In this document: one piece after another, positions 45,303 to 54,187 of the stretch
Position numbering within the stretch: the first letter of the stretch is position 1
Layout of the letters: every line of letters begins with the position of its first letter
Notes under the pieces: model-generated
Database searches by the model: none
What the model was told of the DNA's origin: nothing
What the model saw: only the letters and a program-made list of their open reading frames with translations
Assembly (NCBI RefSeq): GCF_000469585.1
Contig: NZ_AWNK01000005.1
Span: forward strand, 203,100-267,099
Reading direction: 5' to 3'
Origin: Chrysiogenes arsenatis DSM 11915
Lineage (GTDB): Bacteria > Chrysiogenota > Chrysiogenetes > Chrysiogenales > Chrysiogenaceae
DNA: 64,000 bases
Made by a program: the position numbers and the translations under genes

Positions 45303-46447
45303 ACAATCATCACACATATCAACCGGCAACCATGCTCGTGCATCAGGCCATGGATCGCGACCCGCACACCGGCGCCTCCGCCGTGCCGATCTATCAGGCA
45401 TCGACCTATCATCACACCGCCGGAGAGTCAGGCGACTATGATTACGCCCGCAGTGGTAACCCATCGCGCCAGAATGTGGAAGAGACCATTGCCATGCTGG
45501 AAGGTGGCGTACAGGGATTTGCCTACAGTTCGGGGATGGCCGCCATCGGCAGTGCGCTGGCGCTGTTGCACAGCGGTGACCATCTGATTGTCCCCAGCGA
45601 TCTGTACGGTGGAACATACCGCTATGTCACCGCCATTCTCCCCGACCAAGGGATCAATGCGAGCTTCGTCGATACGTCAGACATCAATGCCATCGCAGCC
45701 GCACTGCGCCCAAATACGCGCGGCATCTTACTGGAAACACCGTCGAATCCCCTCTTTACGATTGCCGATATCCGCGCCGTCGCCGAACTGGCTCGCTCCA
45801 AGGGGATTCTGACCTTTATCGACAATACGTTTATGACGCCACTGCTCCAGCGTCCACTGGATCTGGGCATTGATGTGGTGATTCATAGTGCGACGAAATT
45901 CTTAGGCGGCCACAGTGACCTATTGGCGGGATTGGTAACAACGGCTGATCCACACTTAGCAAAGCTGCTCAAGCGTTTCCAGAATTCATTTGGTGCAGTA
46001 CTCGCTCCCTTCGACAGCTTTTTGCTGGCACGGGGGATGAAAACTTTGAAGCTCCGGCTGGAGTGCGCGCAACGCAATGCCATGGAACTGGCACAGCGCC
46101 TTCAGCAGCATCCGCAGGTCGCGCGCGTGATGTATCCGGGGTTGCCAGACTTTGCTGCACGATCGCGTCATGAATCGCAAGCGAGCGGTGCCGGAGCAGT
46201 GCTGGCCTTTGATCTGAAAAATGAATCGCTGATCAAGCCATTCCTCAGCCGTTTGCAGTTGCCGATTATCGCCCCCAGCCTTGGTGGAGTCGAAACAATC
46301 GTCACCCATTGCTGGACGATGTCGCACGCCGCCATTCCCGCAGCCGTCAAAGATACCATGGGGATCACGCCGACCCTCATGCGCCTGAGCGCGGGAATTG
46401 AGGATATGGAAGATTTGTGGCAGGATTTGGATCGCTCCTTGGCGTGA
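45299..46447 (+). CDS. Cys/Met-metabolism PLP enzyme, second (tandem paralogue)
   Basis: A 382-aa paralogue of the preceding gene, sharing order and most motifs: ARSGNPSRQNVEETIA, YSSGMAAIGS, YGGTYRYVT, ETPSNPLF, IDNTFMTPLLQRPLDLG and the PLP Lys K200 in HSATKFLGGHSD. PSLGGVETIV appears near the C-terminus. Sequence is clearly diverged from the first copy, so different reactions are likely. Candidates are cystathionine beta-lyase, gamma-lyase or synthase. It starts within the last codon of its neighbour (ATGA). No further gene follows on this strand; a repeat-bearing intergenic region comes next. Confidence 0.92.
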   Translation: MNNHHTYQPATMLVHQAMDRDPHTGASAVPIYQASTYHHTAGESGDYDYARSGNPSRQNVEETIAMLEGGVQGFAYSSGMAAIGSALALLHSGDHLIVPSDLYGGTYRYVTAILPDQGINASFVDTSDINAIAAALRPNTRGILLETPSNPLFTIADIRAVAELARSKGILTFIDNTFMTPLLQRPLDLGIDVVIHSATKFLGGHSDLLAGLVTTADPHLAKLLKRFQNSFGAVLAPFDSFLLARGMKTLKLRLECAQRNAMELAQRLQQHPQVARVMYPGLPDFAARSRHESQASGAGAVLAFDLKNESLIKPFLSRLQLPIIAPSLGGVETIVTHCWTMSHAAIPAAVKDTMGITPTLMRLSAGIEDMEDLWQDLDRSLA

Positions 46448-46493
46448 TTGAGTATTTCACCCAGTTACTATCACTCTTCAGCCCTTTCCGCAC

Positions 46494-46547
46494 GTCATCT
46501 CGAACGCATGTGAGAGATCTAAGATTTCTCGCTTCGCTCGAAATGAC
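46494..46547. repeat. Dispersed imperfect palindrome, copy 1
   Basis: Begins GTCATCTCGAACG and ends CGCTCGAAATGAC; the two ends pair at 11 of 13 positions, and the middle (GAGATCTAAGATTTCTCG) is largely shared with a second copy at 63026-63078. It behaves like a REP- or MITE-type element. Confidence 0.75.
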
Positions 46548-46670
46548 ACGGGAATGCTTCTGTCTGCAAAAACAGTCAGGCACAACAGCCTTGATCGCCC
46601 GTTGCTGATAAGGTTGAACGTTGAACCTGCGCTTTACGCTTCCCCTTGCTGGTGTACTGATCATCATGGT

Positions 46671-46736
46671 TTTGTGGAGCGTGCAAGCGCTATAAAAAAC
46701 TTTGTGGAGCGTGAAACGGAAAATAGGCTCCACAAA
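46671..46736. repeat. Short direct and inverted repeats of TTTGTGGAGC
   Basis: Direct copies at 46671-46680 and 46701-46710 (both extended by GTG) and an inverted copy GCTCCACAAA at 46727-46736. The second and third can form a 10-bp stem. Confidence 0.65.
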
Positions 46737-46802
46737 CTGCGTTGTAGCGCCCAGACGCGCCACAAATGCTTAGAGTAGGGATATCACCCTAACCCTCGCA
46801 CC

Positions 46803-47381
46803 TCAGCGCGGGGATTGGGGATGTCCGGGATTTGCGGCAGGGCCTGGAGTGCTCCCGACGTCGTTGACGACAAACGTCTCTTTGAAAAGTCGATCCATAA
46901 TCAGGGCAACGACGATAAAAACCGGAAGGGTGAACAGGCTGCGCAGCAAAGAAAACTCCAGCCCTAAGAAACTGATTTCAAAGCCCAGCATGGGGAGCTT
47001 GATGGTGGCAAAGGCGCCAATGTACACAAATATATTGCGGACACTGGTGCCTTTTTTCCACATCAGGTACACCATGGGAAAAGCGGCGTAGAGCGGCCCC
47101 GCTTGAAGCATGGCAAGAATAATCATCCAGAATATGGATGCCACGCCTGCTTCACTCCCCGTATGTCGCTGCACAAATTCGCGCGGCACCCACACGTCCA
47201 TCAGCCCGATCAGCAGGAACACTGCCGGCAACACGGACAGCATTTCCGCAAGGGCATCGACGTAGTGGTGTGCCACACGCACTCCCCCTGCCCACTGCAT
47301 GGGAACGGCAAGGAGCACGACGGCAAGGAACGATGCAATAAATAATAAATTCTTCTTATGTCGCTTCCAATACGGTTTCAT
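46803..47381 (-). CDS. Half-size permease, second of a pair (UPF0718/ArsP-like)
   Basis: A 192-aa membrane protein with about five spans. I chose the ATG at 47379-47381, which overlaps the upstream stop by 2 bp; the longer frame starts inside the neighbour. Segments such as LSVLPAVFLLIGLMDVWVP, MLQAGPLYAAFPMVYLMWKKG and YIGAFATIKLPMLGFEISFL are reminiscent of the second half of DUF318/COG0701 permeases, which also have a P-x-Y/A loop repeated in both halves. The C-terminal 15 residues are polar. With its neighbour it would form one full-size permease. Substrate unknown; family assignment is moderate. Confidence 0.65.
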   Translation of the reverse strand: MKPYWKRHKKNLLFIASFLAVVLLAVPMQWAGGVRVAHHYVDALAEMLSVLPAVFLLIGLMDVWVPREFVQRHTGSEAGVASIFWMIILAMLQAGPLYAAFPMVYLMWKKGTSVRNIFVYIGAFATIKLPMLGFEISFLGLEFSLLRSLFTLPVFIVVALIMDRLFKETFVVNDVGSTPGPAANPGHPQSPR

Positions 47382-47854
47382 AGCATTCCCCACGCAACAG
47401 TCATAGCGACACCGATAAAGAGCGCACCGACAAAACTTAAACCGTTCCTGATAAGGGCAACTTTCCAACCAAAGTATTTACTTTCCAGCGGGAGCGTTAC
47501 GACGCCAACCATCATCAGCGTTGTGATAAAGACGGCTACGATAGGATATGCAACCCCGTTTTTCAGCAAAAGATCGGCCATAGGGAAAGCCACAAACCCG
47601 GGCACCATCGCTATCGCACCCAACAAAGCGGCACCGAAATAGGCCAGAACGCCGGGATTTTCCCCTAACAGTTGTTCAATATCGGACGGAGAAATAAAGG
47701 CCAGAAATATCGCGACGAGTGCCAAAATGGCAACGAGCGGCGGGAGAAGGTTGAGAAACATTTTGCTGCCAATGCGAAAGGCAAGCACGGTACGTTGCCG
47801 ATCAACAACAGCGCTAACGATAAAAAGCAAAGTCGTTACTATGAGTAATGTCAT
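47378..47854 (-). CDS. Half-size permease, first of a pair (UPF0718/ArsP-like)
   Basis: A 158-aa protein with about four or five membrane spans, including FLNLLPPLVAILALVAIFLAF and AALLGAIAMVPGFVAFPMADLL. The VPGFVAFPMADLLLKNGV loop, followed by FITTLMMVGVVTLPLE, resembles a DUF318 half and parallels the GPLYAAFPMVYLMWKKG loop of the next gene, so the two may descend from one duplicated unit. AGGATG lies 5 bp before the ATG. Stop and next start overlap, so both are made together. Related pairs occur in other anaerobes as separate small permease genes. Confidence 0.65.
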   Translation of the reverse strand: MTLLIVTTLLFIVSAVVDRQRTVLAFRIGSKMFLNLLPPLVAILALVAIFLAFISPSDIEQLLGENPGVLAYFGAALLGAIAMVPGFVAFPMADLLLKNGVAYPIVAVFITTLMMVGVVTLPLESKYFGWKVALIRNGLSFVGALFIGVAMTVAWGML

Positions 47855-48020
47855 AAATCATCCTGAAGTGTACTGATATGGGGTCGGCAAACGCAGTATG
47901 TTTCAGCAAGCCGCCACGACCATGCACTTACTCCAAGTCGAAAAACTATTCAACTAAAAACCATAATAATATTCAACGAGATTTTACCAATGAGCGTAAG
48001 GGAGATCGACAAAGCGCGAC

Positions 48021-49055
48021 TCATTCTTCATCGGGATAGCGCTCGTGAATACTCCAAAATGCGGCTTCTTGCCGCTCAAATGCAGCAACGATATCGGGAT
48101 CAAAATGCTTACAAGATTCTTCACAAATAATGGCACGGCATTTTTCGCGAGGAAATGGTGGTTTGTAGCAACGACGTGAACTCAGCGCGTCATACACATC
48201 AGCTAGCGCCACAATGCGAGCCGTCAAGGGGATGTTGCTCCGTGCCAGTCGCTGCGGGTAGCCGCTGCCATCATATTTTTCATGATGGTAGAGGACGATA
48301 TCGCGCGCCATACGCAGGAACTCGGAGCCAATTTCATTGTACGCATCATCAATGATGGAGCCACCGATAGTGGAATGCGTCTGCATGATCGTAAATTCTT
48401 CGTCGGTCAATTTTCCTGGCTTATTTAAGATGGCATCAGGAATGCCAACTTTGCCAATATCGTGCAGGGAAGAGAGCGAAAATAGGTTGGAAATAACGGA
48501 AGGAGAAAGCTCGTCACCATACCCATGCCGCGCGAGGTCTTCGGCAATAAGGCGCGTGTAATGCTGCACGCGCTCGATATGAAAACCCGTTTCGGGGCTG
48601 CGGTAATCAGTCAATTTCGCCATCAGGAAGATAAGTCGCTCCTGACTCTGAATGCGAAACAACCGTTCGGCTGCCTCTAGCCGAACGCGCATCTCTTCTG
48701 GGTGATACGGCTTGATGAGAAAGTCATTCGCCCCTAACGTAATGGCGCGAATAACATTATCCTTCTCCGTCAGGGAACTAAGAACCGTGATATGGGTATA
48801 TTTTGATTCGTGTCGTCGAATTTCTTGTACCAACTCAAAGCCATTCATGTTGGGCATTTCAAGATCGGTGATGACAACGCGGGGTTGTACGGCACAGAAT
48901 TTTTCAAGCGCCTGTACGCCATCTTCGGCACTGATGACGGTGTAACCAAAAGAAGCGAGGTGTTTTTCCAGAATTCTTCGTTGAACCCGTGAATCTTCCG
49001 CAATAAGGATTGTCGTTCCAGAAACGCCGTGTGTTGTTGCACTCTCGGATATCAT
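48021..49055 (-). CDS. Response regulator with HD-GYP c-di-GMP phosphodiesterase domain
   Basis: A 344-aa protein. The receiver domain (about 14-130) has its acidic pair in LIAEDSRV, the phospho-acceptor Asp64 in VVITDLEMPNMNG and the late Lys in IKPYHPEE. The HD-GYP domain (about 155-330) has ETGFHIERVQHY, LHDIGKVGIPD, HHEKYDGSGYP and ADVYDALSSRR, so the catalytic HD and GYP residues are intact. It should hydrolyse c-di-GMP under control of an unknown histidine kinase; no kinase gene is nearby. A promoter and two palindromes lie upstream. Confidence 0.93.
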   Translation of the reverse strand: MISESATTHGVSGTTILIAEDSRVQRRILEKHLASFGYTVISAEDGVQALEKFCAVQPRVVITDLEMPNMNGFELVQEIRRHESKYTHITVLSSLTEKDNVIRAITLGANDFLIKPYHPEEMRVRLEAAERLFRIQSQERLIFLMAKLTDYRSPETGFHIERVQHYTRLIAEDLARHGYGDELSPSVISNLFSLSSLHDIGKVGIPDAILNKPGKLTDEEFTIMQTHSTIGGSIIDDAYNEIGSEFLRMARDIVLYHHEKYDGSGYPQRLARSNIPLTARIVALADVYDALSSRRCYKPPFPREKCRAIICEESCKHFDPDIVAAFERQEAAFWSIHERYPDEE

Positions 49056-49092
49056 CCCGTAGTTCCACCTTTAACGATATTTCACGTCTTAG

Positions 49093-49132
49093 GTACTGGC
49101 CAGTACTGCACTAAATTGTCACCTCGCGAGGT
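49093..49132. promoter_or_regulatory. Two perfect palindromes in the HD-GYP leader
   Basis: GTACTGGCCAGTAC at 49093-49106 (14 bp) and ACCTCGCGAGGT at 49121-49132 (12 bp), 14 bp apart, between the predicted promoter and the start codon. Both are perfect dyads of the size of repressor operators. Confidence 0.5.
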
Positions 49133-49147
49133 AATGAAACGAGGTGA

Positions 49148-49176
49148 AATCTAGCACAATTAAGAGTCCCAGTAAA
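49148..49176 (-). promoter_or_regulatory. Predicted promoter of the HD-GYP gene
   Basis: On the minus strand TTTACT (49171-49176, 4 of 6), 17 bp, TAGATT (49148-49153, 4 of 6) with an extended -10 TG. The start codon is about 95 bp downstream. Confidence 0.45.
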
Positions 49177-49191
49177 AGGTTAATGTGGAAA

Positions 49192-52100
49192 TTATCGCGC
49201 ACCGCCATACGTCATCCGGTATGCAATGGGAATCAAGAGCAAGCTAAACGCCGTTGACGCCGTAATGCCAAAGATAAACGCCCAGGCTAATCCCGAAAAA
49301 ATCGGATCGAGCACGATCACCCATGCGCCGAACATGGCCGCGAGTGCCGTGAGCAAAATCGGACGCATCCGCACTTGAGCGGCGTGGCGAATGGCGTTGT
49401 CGATATCGCCCCCCTCTTCCGTGCGGTATTTCTCCATAAAGTCAATCAGAATAATGCCGTTCCGCACCACAATACCTGCGAGCGCAATAATTCCAATAAA
49501 CGCCGTAGCGGTAAAAAAGACCGGCATGTGAATATCACCAATCTGCTGCCCGAACAAGATATTCAACAACCAGAATCCCGGCAGAATACCAACAAGGGTA
49601 AAAGGAATCGCAATAATCATAATGGCAGGCAACAGCAACACGCCTGTCTGCGCCACCAGCAAAACGTAAATACCCACTACGGCACCAAGGAACGCTAACC
49701 CCATATCGCGGAAAGCATCAACCGTGATTTTTGTTTCCCCTTCGCCCAACCAGTTGACTTCGTATCCCGCCGGAATCTTCCCTTCCAGCTCGCGGTTAAT
49801 CGCCAAAACGGCATCGACGGGACTAATACCAACCGACTCGGCAGTCACAAAGTAAACCTGCCGCATATCTTTCCGGTGGATGGGTGGCGTCACCTCGCTC
49901 TGGATGACACGCACAATCGAACCGAGTGGCACGCCGGGTTTAACCTGAATCCCCAGAGCTTTTTCCAGCGAACTCTGGTCGGGATCGCCAAGGCGCAGCA
50001 CAATCGGCAACGATTCCAGCTTGTGATCGACGTGAATCACCCCCACAGGCAGACCACGATGGATAAAAGAATCGGTAATCTGTGCCACAGTCGCGCTGGT
50101 GATTCCCGCTTCTGCCGCACGCAAACGGTCGATTTCCAGCACGATTTGCGGCTGCATCTCAGTCGAATAGTTGTCAATATCGGCCACGCCGGGCACCGCC
50201 GCAAAGGCGTTTTCGACGATTTGCCCAACCGCGGCAATATCGGCATAGGTGGCCGTCGGCGAGCCATACACTTCGGCAACCACACTGGCCATCACAGGTG
50301 GCCCCGGAGGCATTTCGACAATTTTCGAGCGGACACCATAGTGCGACGAAAGCCGTTCCACCTCACGGCGGATATCAAGGGCAATCGTATGCGACGCGAT
50401 CCGTTCCTGCTTCGGTGTCAAATTGAGGCGGATTTCCGCCATGTTGCTTGCGGAGCGCATATAGTATTTGCGCACCAAGCCGTTAAAGTCTATCGGACTA
50501 TTAACGCCCGCATATATCTGTGCCGAACGGACGTATTCGCGCTGCGTCAGCGCCGTCGCAATTGCGTTGGTGGCATTCCATGTCCGTTCCAGTGTAAAGG
50601 ACTCTGGTGCATCAATCACAATCAAAAGTTCGTTTTTATTGTCAAAGGGGAGCATTTTGAATGGCACTTTTCCAGTTGGAATCAGCAACACAGACGCCGC
50701 AAATGCGATCAGTGATCCGACAATGAGTCCCCAGCGACGTCCGGAAGATGCCAGGAAAAAATCCAGCGTGGCCACATATTTCCGTTCCATCCAGCCAGGC
50801 GCGTGATGCCCCGCAGTGGTTGCGGATTGGCCGCTCGTGACCGTGGCACTCGGTGTCTTTAACAGTCGCGCACACGCCCATGGTGTAATCGTGACGGCCA
50901 CCACCAACGACCAGAACATGGCGATGGGAATATTGACGGGCATTGGTCGCATGTAAGGCCCCATCATGCCAGTGACAAAGTAGAGCGGAATGAACGATAC
51001 CACCACGGCAATCGTCGCCACCAACGTCGGATTAAAAATTTCGGTGATCGCACCAACAATCGTTACCGTCTTTTGTTGCTGCGGGTAGAGCCCAAGATGG
51101 CGGCTGATGTTTTCGACGCCGACAATCGGATCGTCGACGAGCAAGCCCAGCGACAAGATGAGCGCAAACAACGTGACACGATTGATCGTAAAGCCCAGCA
51201 TATAATCGAGAATGAGCGTCAGAGCCAGCGTAATAGGAACGGCCATCGCCACAATCAGCGATTCGCGCCACCCCAGCGTAAAGGCGAGCAGCCCCACGAT
51301 GGTGGCAATAGCGATCAACAAATGCTTGACCAACTCATTAACTTTTTCATCCGCCGTTTCGCCGTAGTTGCGACTGACAATCACCTCCACGCCATCGGGA
51401 ATCACTTCGCCCCGCAGCCGCTCCATGGTGGCCAGTAATTCCTGGGCGACCGTCACCGCATTTGCGCCTTTCACTTTGGCGGCACTGATAGTCGCCATTT
51501 CGCGCACATCACCCGCTTCGACATGGTGAACGTACTGCGTCCGTGGGCTGAAACTCCGTTCGACCGTCGCAATATCACCCAAGCGGAACAGGTCGCCCCG
51601 TTGGTTGGGAATCGCAACGCTCGCGAGTTCGTCGATAGCTTCATAGCGATTGCCCACTTCGACGACTGCGTTGTTGCCACGGTAATCCATTGATCCCGCG
51701 CGAATATACACTCCACTGCCCGCAATCCAGTCGATAAGGTCGCCCAGACCCATTTGCATGCTACTGAGTTTGGCAATATCAATCGTGACGCGCACCTCTT
51801 CTGTGCGCCCACCCGTCACTTCCACTTTGGTGGCATGCGGGACGGCGTTCAAACGCAGTGCTGCCTCCTGCGCGATGAGGCGCAATTGGTCGGCGGTATA
51901 ACGCTCGCTAACCAGATTAAAAACAACGATGGGAACATCGTCGATCGAAACCGGCTTGACAATCCACCCCGTCACAATCGGCGGAACGGCATCGCGGTTG
52001 GAATCGAGTTCGTTGTAAAGGCGAATCAGCGCTTTTTCGAGATCGGTATCCACTTTATAACGAATGGTCACCATCGCCATTTCGGGCTGTGTAGCGGAAT

Positions 52101-52368
52101 AAATATGCTCCACATCCTGAATGCGCCGCAGTTTCTTTTCGAGCGGAATCGTCACCAAGCGCTCCATTTCAGCGACGGTCGCCCCCGGTGCCTGAATCAA
52201 AATATCCGCCATTGGAACAACAATTTGTGGCTCTTCTTCACGGGGCGTTGCCAAAAGCGCAATCGCACCACAAGCGAATGCTACCAAAATAAACAGGATC
52301 GAAAGTTTCGACACGACGAACTGGCGCACCGTCGCCGCCAGCCATCCGGTTTGGGTAGGAAGTGACAT
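49192..52368 (-). CDS. RND-family efflux pump, inner-membrane subunit
   Basis: A 1058-aa proton-driven exporter of the AcrB/HAE superfamily. The first span region and GATVAEMERLVTIPLEKKL open the porter domain; TM4 carries the proton-relay aspartates in LGLLVDDPIVGVENI. The second half repeats the pattern (FRDMGLAFLGAVVGIY, IIALAGIVVRNGIILIDF and RMRPILLTALAAMFG). Length is that of a complete pump. It lies 3 bp after an adaptor gene on the same strand and has GGAGGAG before its ATG. No outer-membrane TolC-type gene is adjacent. Substrate class (drug versus metal) cannot be fixed; the sequence looks more like the hydrophobe/cation-type RND group found in many environmental bacteria. Confidence 0.93.
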   Translation of the reverse strand: MSLPTQTGWLAATVRQFVVSKLSILFILVAFACGAIALLATPREEEPQIVVPMADILIQAPGATVAEMERLVTIPLEKKLRRIQDVEHIYSATQPEMAMVTIRYKVDTDLEKALIRLYNELDSNRDAVPPIVTGWIVKPVSIDDVPIVVFNLVSERYTADQLRLIAQEAALRLNAVPHATKVEVTGGRTEEVRVTIDIAKLSSMQMGLGDLIDWIAGSGVYIRAGSMDYRGNNAVVEVGNRYEAIDELASVAIPNQRGDLFRLGDIATVERSFSPRTQYVHHVEAGDVREMATISAAKVKGANAVTVAQELLATMERLRGEVIPDGVEVIVSRNYGETADEKVNELVKHLLIAIATIVGLLAFTLGWRESLIVAMAVPITLALTLILDYMLGFTINRVTLFALILSLGLLVDDPIVGVENISRHLGLYPQQQKTVTIVGAITEIFNPTLVATIAVVVSFIPLYFVTGMMGPYMRPMPVNIPIAMFWSLVVAVTITPWACARLLKTPSATVTSGQSATTAGHHAPGWMERKYVATLDFFLASSGRRWGLIVGSLIAFAASVLLIPTGKVPFKMLPFDNKNELLIVIDAPESFTLERTWNATNAIATALTQREYVRSAQIYAGVNSPIDFNGLVRKYYMRSASNMAEIRLNLTPKQERIASHTIALDIRREVERLSSHYGVRSKIVEMPPGPPVMASVVAEVYGSPTATYADIAAVGQIVENAFAAVPGVADIDNYSTEMQPQIVLEIDRLRAAEAGITSATVAQITDSFIHRGLPVGVIHVDHKLESLPIVLRLGDPDQSSLEKALGIQVKPGVPLGSIVRVIQSEVTPPIHRKDMRQVYFVTAESVGISPVDAVLAINRELEGKIPAGYEVNWLGEGETKITVDAFRDMGLAFLGAVVGIYVLLVAQTGVLLLPAIMIIAIPFTLVGILPGFWLLNILFGQQIGDIHMPVFFTATAFIGIIALAGIVVRNGIILIDFMEKYRTEEGGDIDNAIRHAAQVRMRPILLTALAAMFGAWVIVLDPIFSGLAWAFIFGITASTAFSLLLIPIAYRMTYGGAR

Positions 52369-52371
52369 GAC

Positions 52372-53343
52372 TTACTCCTCCGGGCGGATGACAACATCAC
52401 CCGCTTCTAAGCCGGAAAGCACCTGCACCATACCGTCATGCGTCATGCCCGTTTTGACGATACCGAGCGATGGAGCTTCGCCCCCAGCCAGATACACCCG
52501 CTGGAGCTGCCCCAAAGGGAAGAGAAAAGAAGCCGGAATCGCGGGTGAAAAAACGCGCCCCGCCACCACTTGTACCGTCACCACCATTCCTGGAATCAGT
52601 TCGCGGGGATTTTCTAATACCGCGCGCGCCGTGCGGGTGCCGTATTCAACATTGGGTGTCACCCCAACAACCGAACCGTAGGAAGCACCAATAGATACGG
52701 GCATCCCCGCTTCAATCCCAATATCCTGCGGATAGACAAACTCGACCACTAATGACCCGAGGGCGCGCATGTCGACGATAGCGCTGCCGGGCTGCAGCAG
52801 TTCACCCTGTTCAATGTAGCGCTTCCCGATGATCCCATCGAACGGCGCGCGTATCTGAGTGAATGTCTGTTGCTCCTGAGCTGAAGCCAACGCCGCACGA
52901 GCGGAAGAAAGCTGCCCTAATGCACTTTGATAGGTGGAGCGGGCATTATCTAACGAATGACGAGCGATGACGCCACCGCTGAACAGCGAATCAGCTCGCG
53001 CCAGATCAAGCCGTGCCTTTTCCACCTGAGCCTCCGCACTCCGTACCTGCCCTTCGGCACTGCGCACCGCTTCGCGCGGGAGCTTGTCATCAAGCTGCAC
53101 AAGCATATCGCCCTGCTTTTTTTGTGCCCCAAATTCGAGCGCAAACGATTCGACCCGCCCCGTCAGGCGATTGCGAATCGTCATGTCGGCCAGCGATTTC
53201 ACTTTGCCGGGATAGTACGCGTGCAGGGGAAATTCATGGAGAGTCACATCGAACGATTCCGTGGTATCAGCAGAAAAGGCCGTAAGCGGCGCAGTGACAG
53301 CGACAAAAAGGGCAACCAGCAGGGCACGAGTAAGAGAACACAT
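52372..53343 (-). CDS. RND efflux periplasmic adaptor (MFP/HlyD-like)
   Basis: A 323-aa periplasmic protein with a signal peptide (MCSLTRALLVALFVAVTAP, cleaved near FSAD). Order: beta-barrel and lipoyl half (GRVESFALEFGAQKKQGDML), alpha-helical hairpin (about 90-155, KARLDLARADSLF and SARAALASAQEQQT), lipoyl half with IRAPFDGIIGKRYIEQGELL, then the membrane-proximal domain. It links the pump to an outer-membrane channel. The start follows GGAGG. It is the first gene of the MFP-RND pair. Confidence 0.92.
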   Translation of the reverse strand: MCSLTRALLVALFVAVTAPLTAFSADTTESFDVTLHEFPLHAYYPGKVKSLADMTIRNRLTGRVESFALEFGAQKKQGDMLVQLDDKLPREAVRSAEGQVRSAEAQVEKARLDLARADSLFSGGVIARHSLDNARSTYQSALGQLSSARAALASAQEQQTFTQIRAPFDGIIGKRYIEQGELLQPGSAIVDMRALGSLVVEFVYPQDIGIEAGMPVSIGASYGSVVGVTPNVEYGTRTARAVLENPRELIPGMVVTVQVVAGRVFSPAIPASFLFPLGQLQRVYLAGGEAPSLGIVKTGMTHDGMVQVLSGLEAGDVVIRPEE

Positions 53344-53435
53344 CGGAAACCTCCTCCATTGAATATGGCTACATTTCCATTTAGTCTATCTTTGTGCAGA
53401 GTAGTGCCCCGAAAGCCAGAGTGCAAGAGAGAATT

Positions 53436-54185
53436 TTAGCCGTGATGATGGTGCGGGATTTGATGCGGCACGAGCGAATGTGGCTTTTCCTGCCCATGCG
53501 CCTGCATCAGTTCGGCATTGCCCAGAATGGTGGCAGCGGCACCATCCGCCATAACTTTCCCGGCGTCGATCAAAACAACGCGAGGACACACTTCTAGGAT
53601 CAATTCCAGATCGTGCGAAGCGATCAACATGGCGTGTGGCGCGTGTTGCAAGAGACCAATCAGCTGACGGCGTGAACGCATATCCAGACTGGCGCTTGGT
53701 TCATCATAAAGCACGAGTTGCGGCTCCATCGCTAAGGCGCCCGCAATAGCAACCATCCGCTTTTGCCCTTCCGAAAGATGGTGCACCGCTTTCGCCGCGA
53801 GGTGAGCCGTACTGGTAATCTGTAACGCGCGCTCAACCCGTTGCCGCGCGGCTTCAGGTGCCAGACCCATGTTACTTGGACCAAATTCCACATCTTCCCA
53901 CACCGTTGGGCAGAAAAGCTGGTCATCCGAATGCTGAAAAATCAATGCGAGATCAGAGTTGAATTTTCCTGCCATCAGCGGTTTTCCCTGAAATTGCAGT
54001 ATTCCCTTTTGCGGTGCCAGCACACCGCTGGCCAGCAAGAAGAGCGTGCTCTTTCCTGCCCCATTCGGGCCGATGATACCGACTTTTTCCCCTTCGTGAA
54101 CAGTAAGGGAAAAATCGCCGACAGCATCAGGTGTATCGGGGTAGGAAAAGCTGACGTGGGAAAAGTGAAGGAGCGGATGTTTCAT
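53436..54185 (-). CDS. cbiO: ECF-type ABC transporter ATPase (CbiO-like)
   Basis: A 249-aa ATPase. Walker A GPNGAGKST, Q-loop IFQHSDDQLF, signature LSEGQKRMVAIAGALA, Walker B LVLYDEPSASLD and the switch His in LIASHDLELI are all present. The HSDDQLFCPTVWEDVEFGPSN stretch is split here but is characteristic of ECF/CbiO ATPases. The C-terminus ends in PHHHHG, a likely metal-binding tail. I chose the ATG at 54183-54185, 2 bp after cbiQ. By family it powers cobalt or nickel uptake with CbiQ and a CbiM-type substrate component, which is not in this window. Confidence 0.88.
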   Translation of the reverse strand: MKHPLLHFSHVSFSYPDTPDAVGDFSLTVHEGEKVGIIGPNGAGKSTLFLLASGVLAPQKGILQFQGKPLMAGKFNSDLALIFQHSDDQLFCPTVWEDVEFGPSNMGLAPEAARQRVERALQITSTAHLAAKAVHHLSEGQKRMVAIAGALAMEPQLVLYDEPSASLDMRSRRQLIGLLQHAPHAMLIASHDLELILEVCPRVVLIDAGKVMADGAAATILGNAELMQAHGQEKPHSLVPHQIPHHHHG

Positions 54186-54187
54186 AC

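Larger units (their letters stand above)
46448..46802. other. Repeat-bearing intergenic region
   Basis: About 355 bp between convergent genes. It holds one copy of a dispersed imperfect palindrome (46494-46547) and three copies of a 10-bp word TTTGTGGAGC, two direct and one inverted (46671-46736). No terminator with a T run is evident. The minus frame at 46377-46763 covers both repeats and has no family features. Confidence 0.6.

Noticed and set aside
49876-50715. 279-aa plus-strand open frame within the RND pump
   Set aside because: Antisense shadow with His/Arg/Asn-rich composition; the RND gene is unambiguous.
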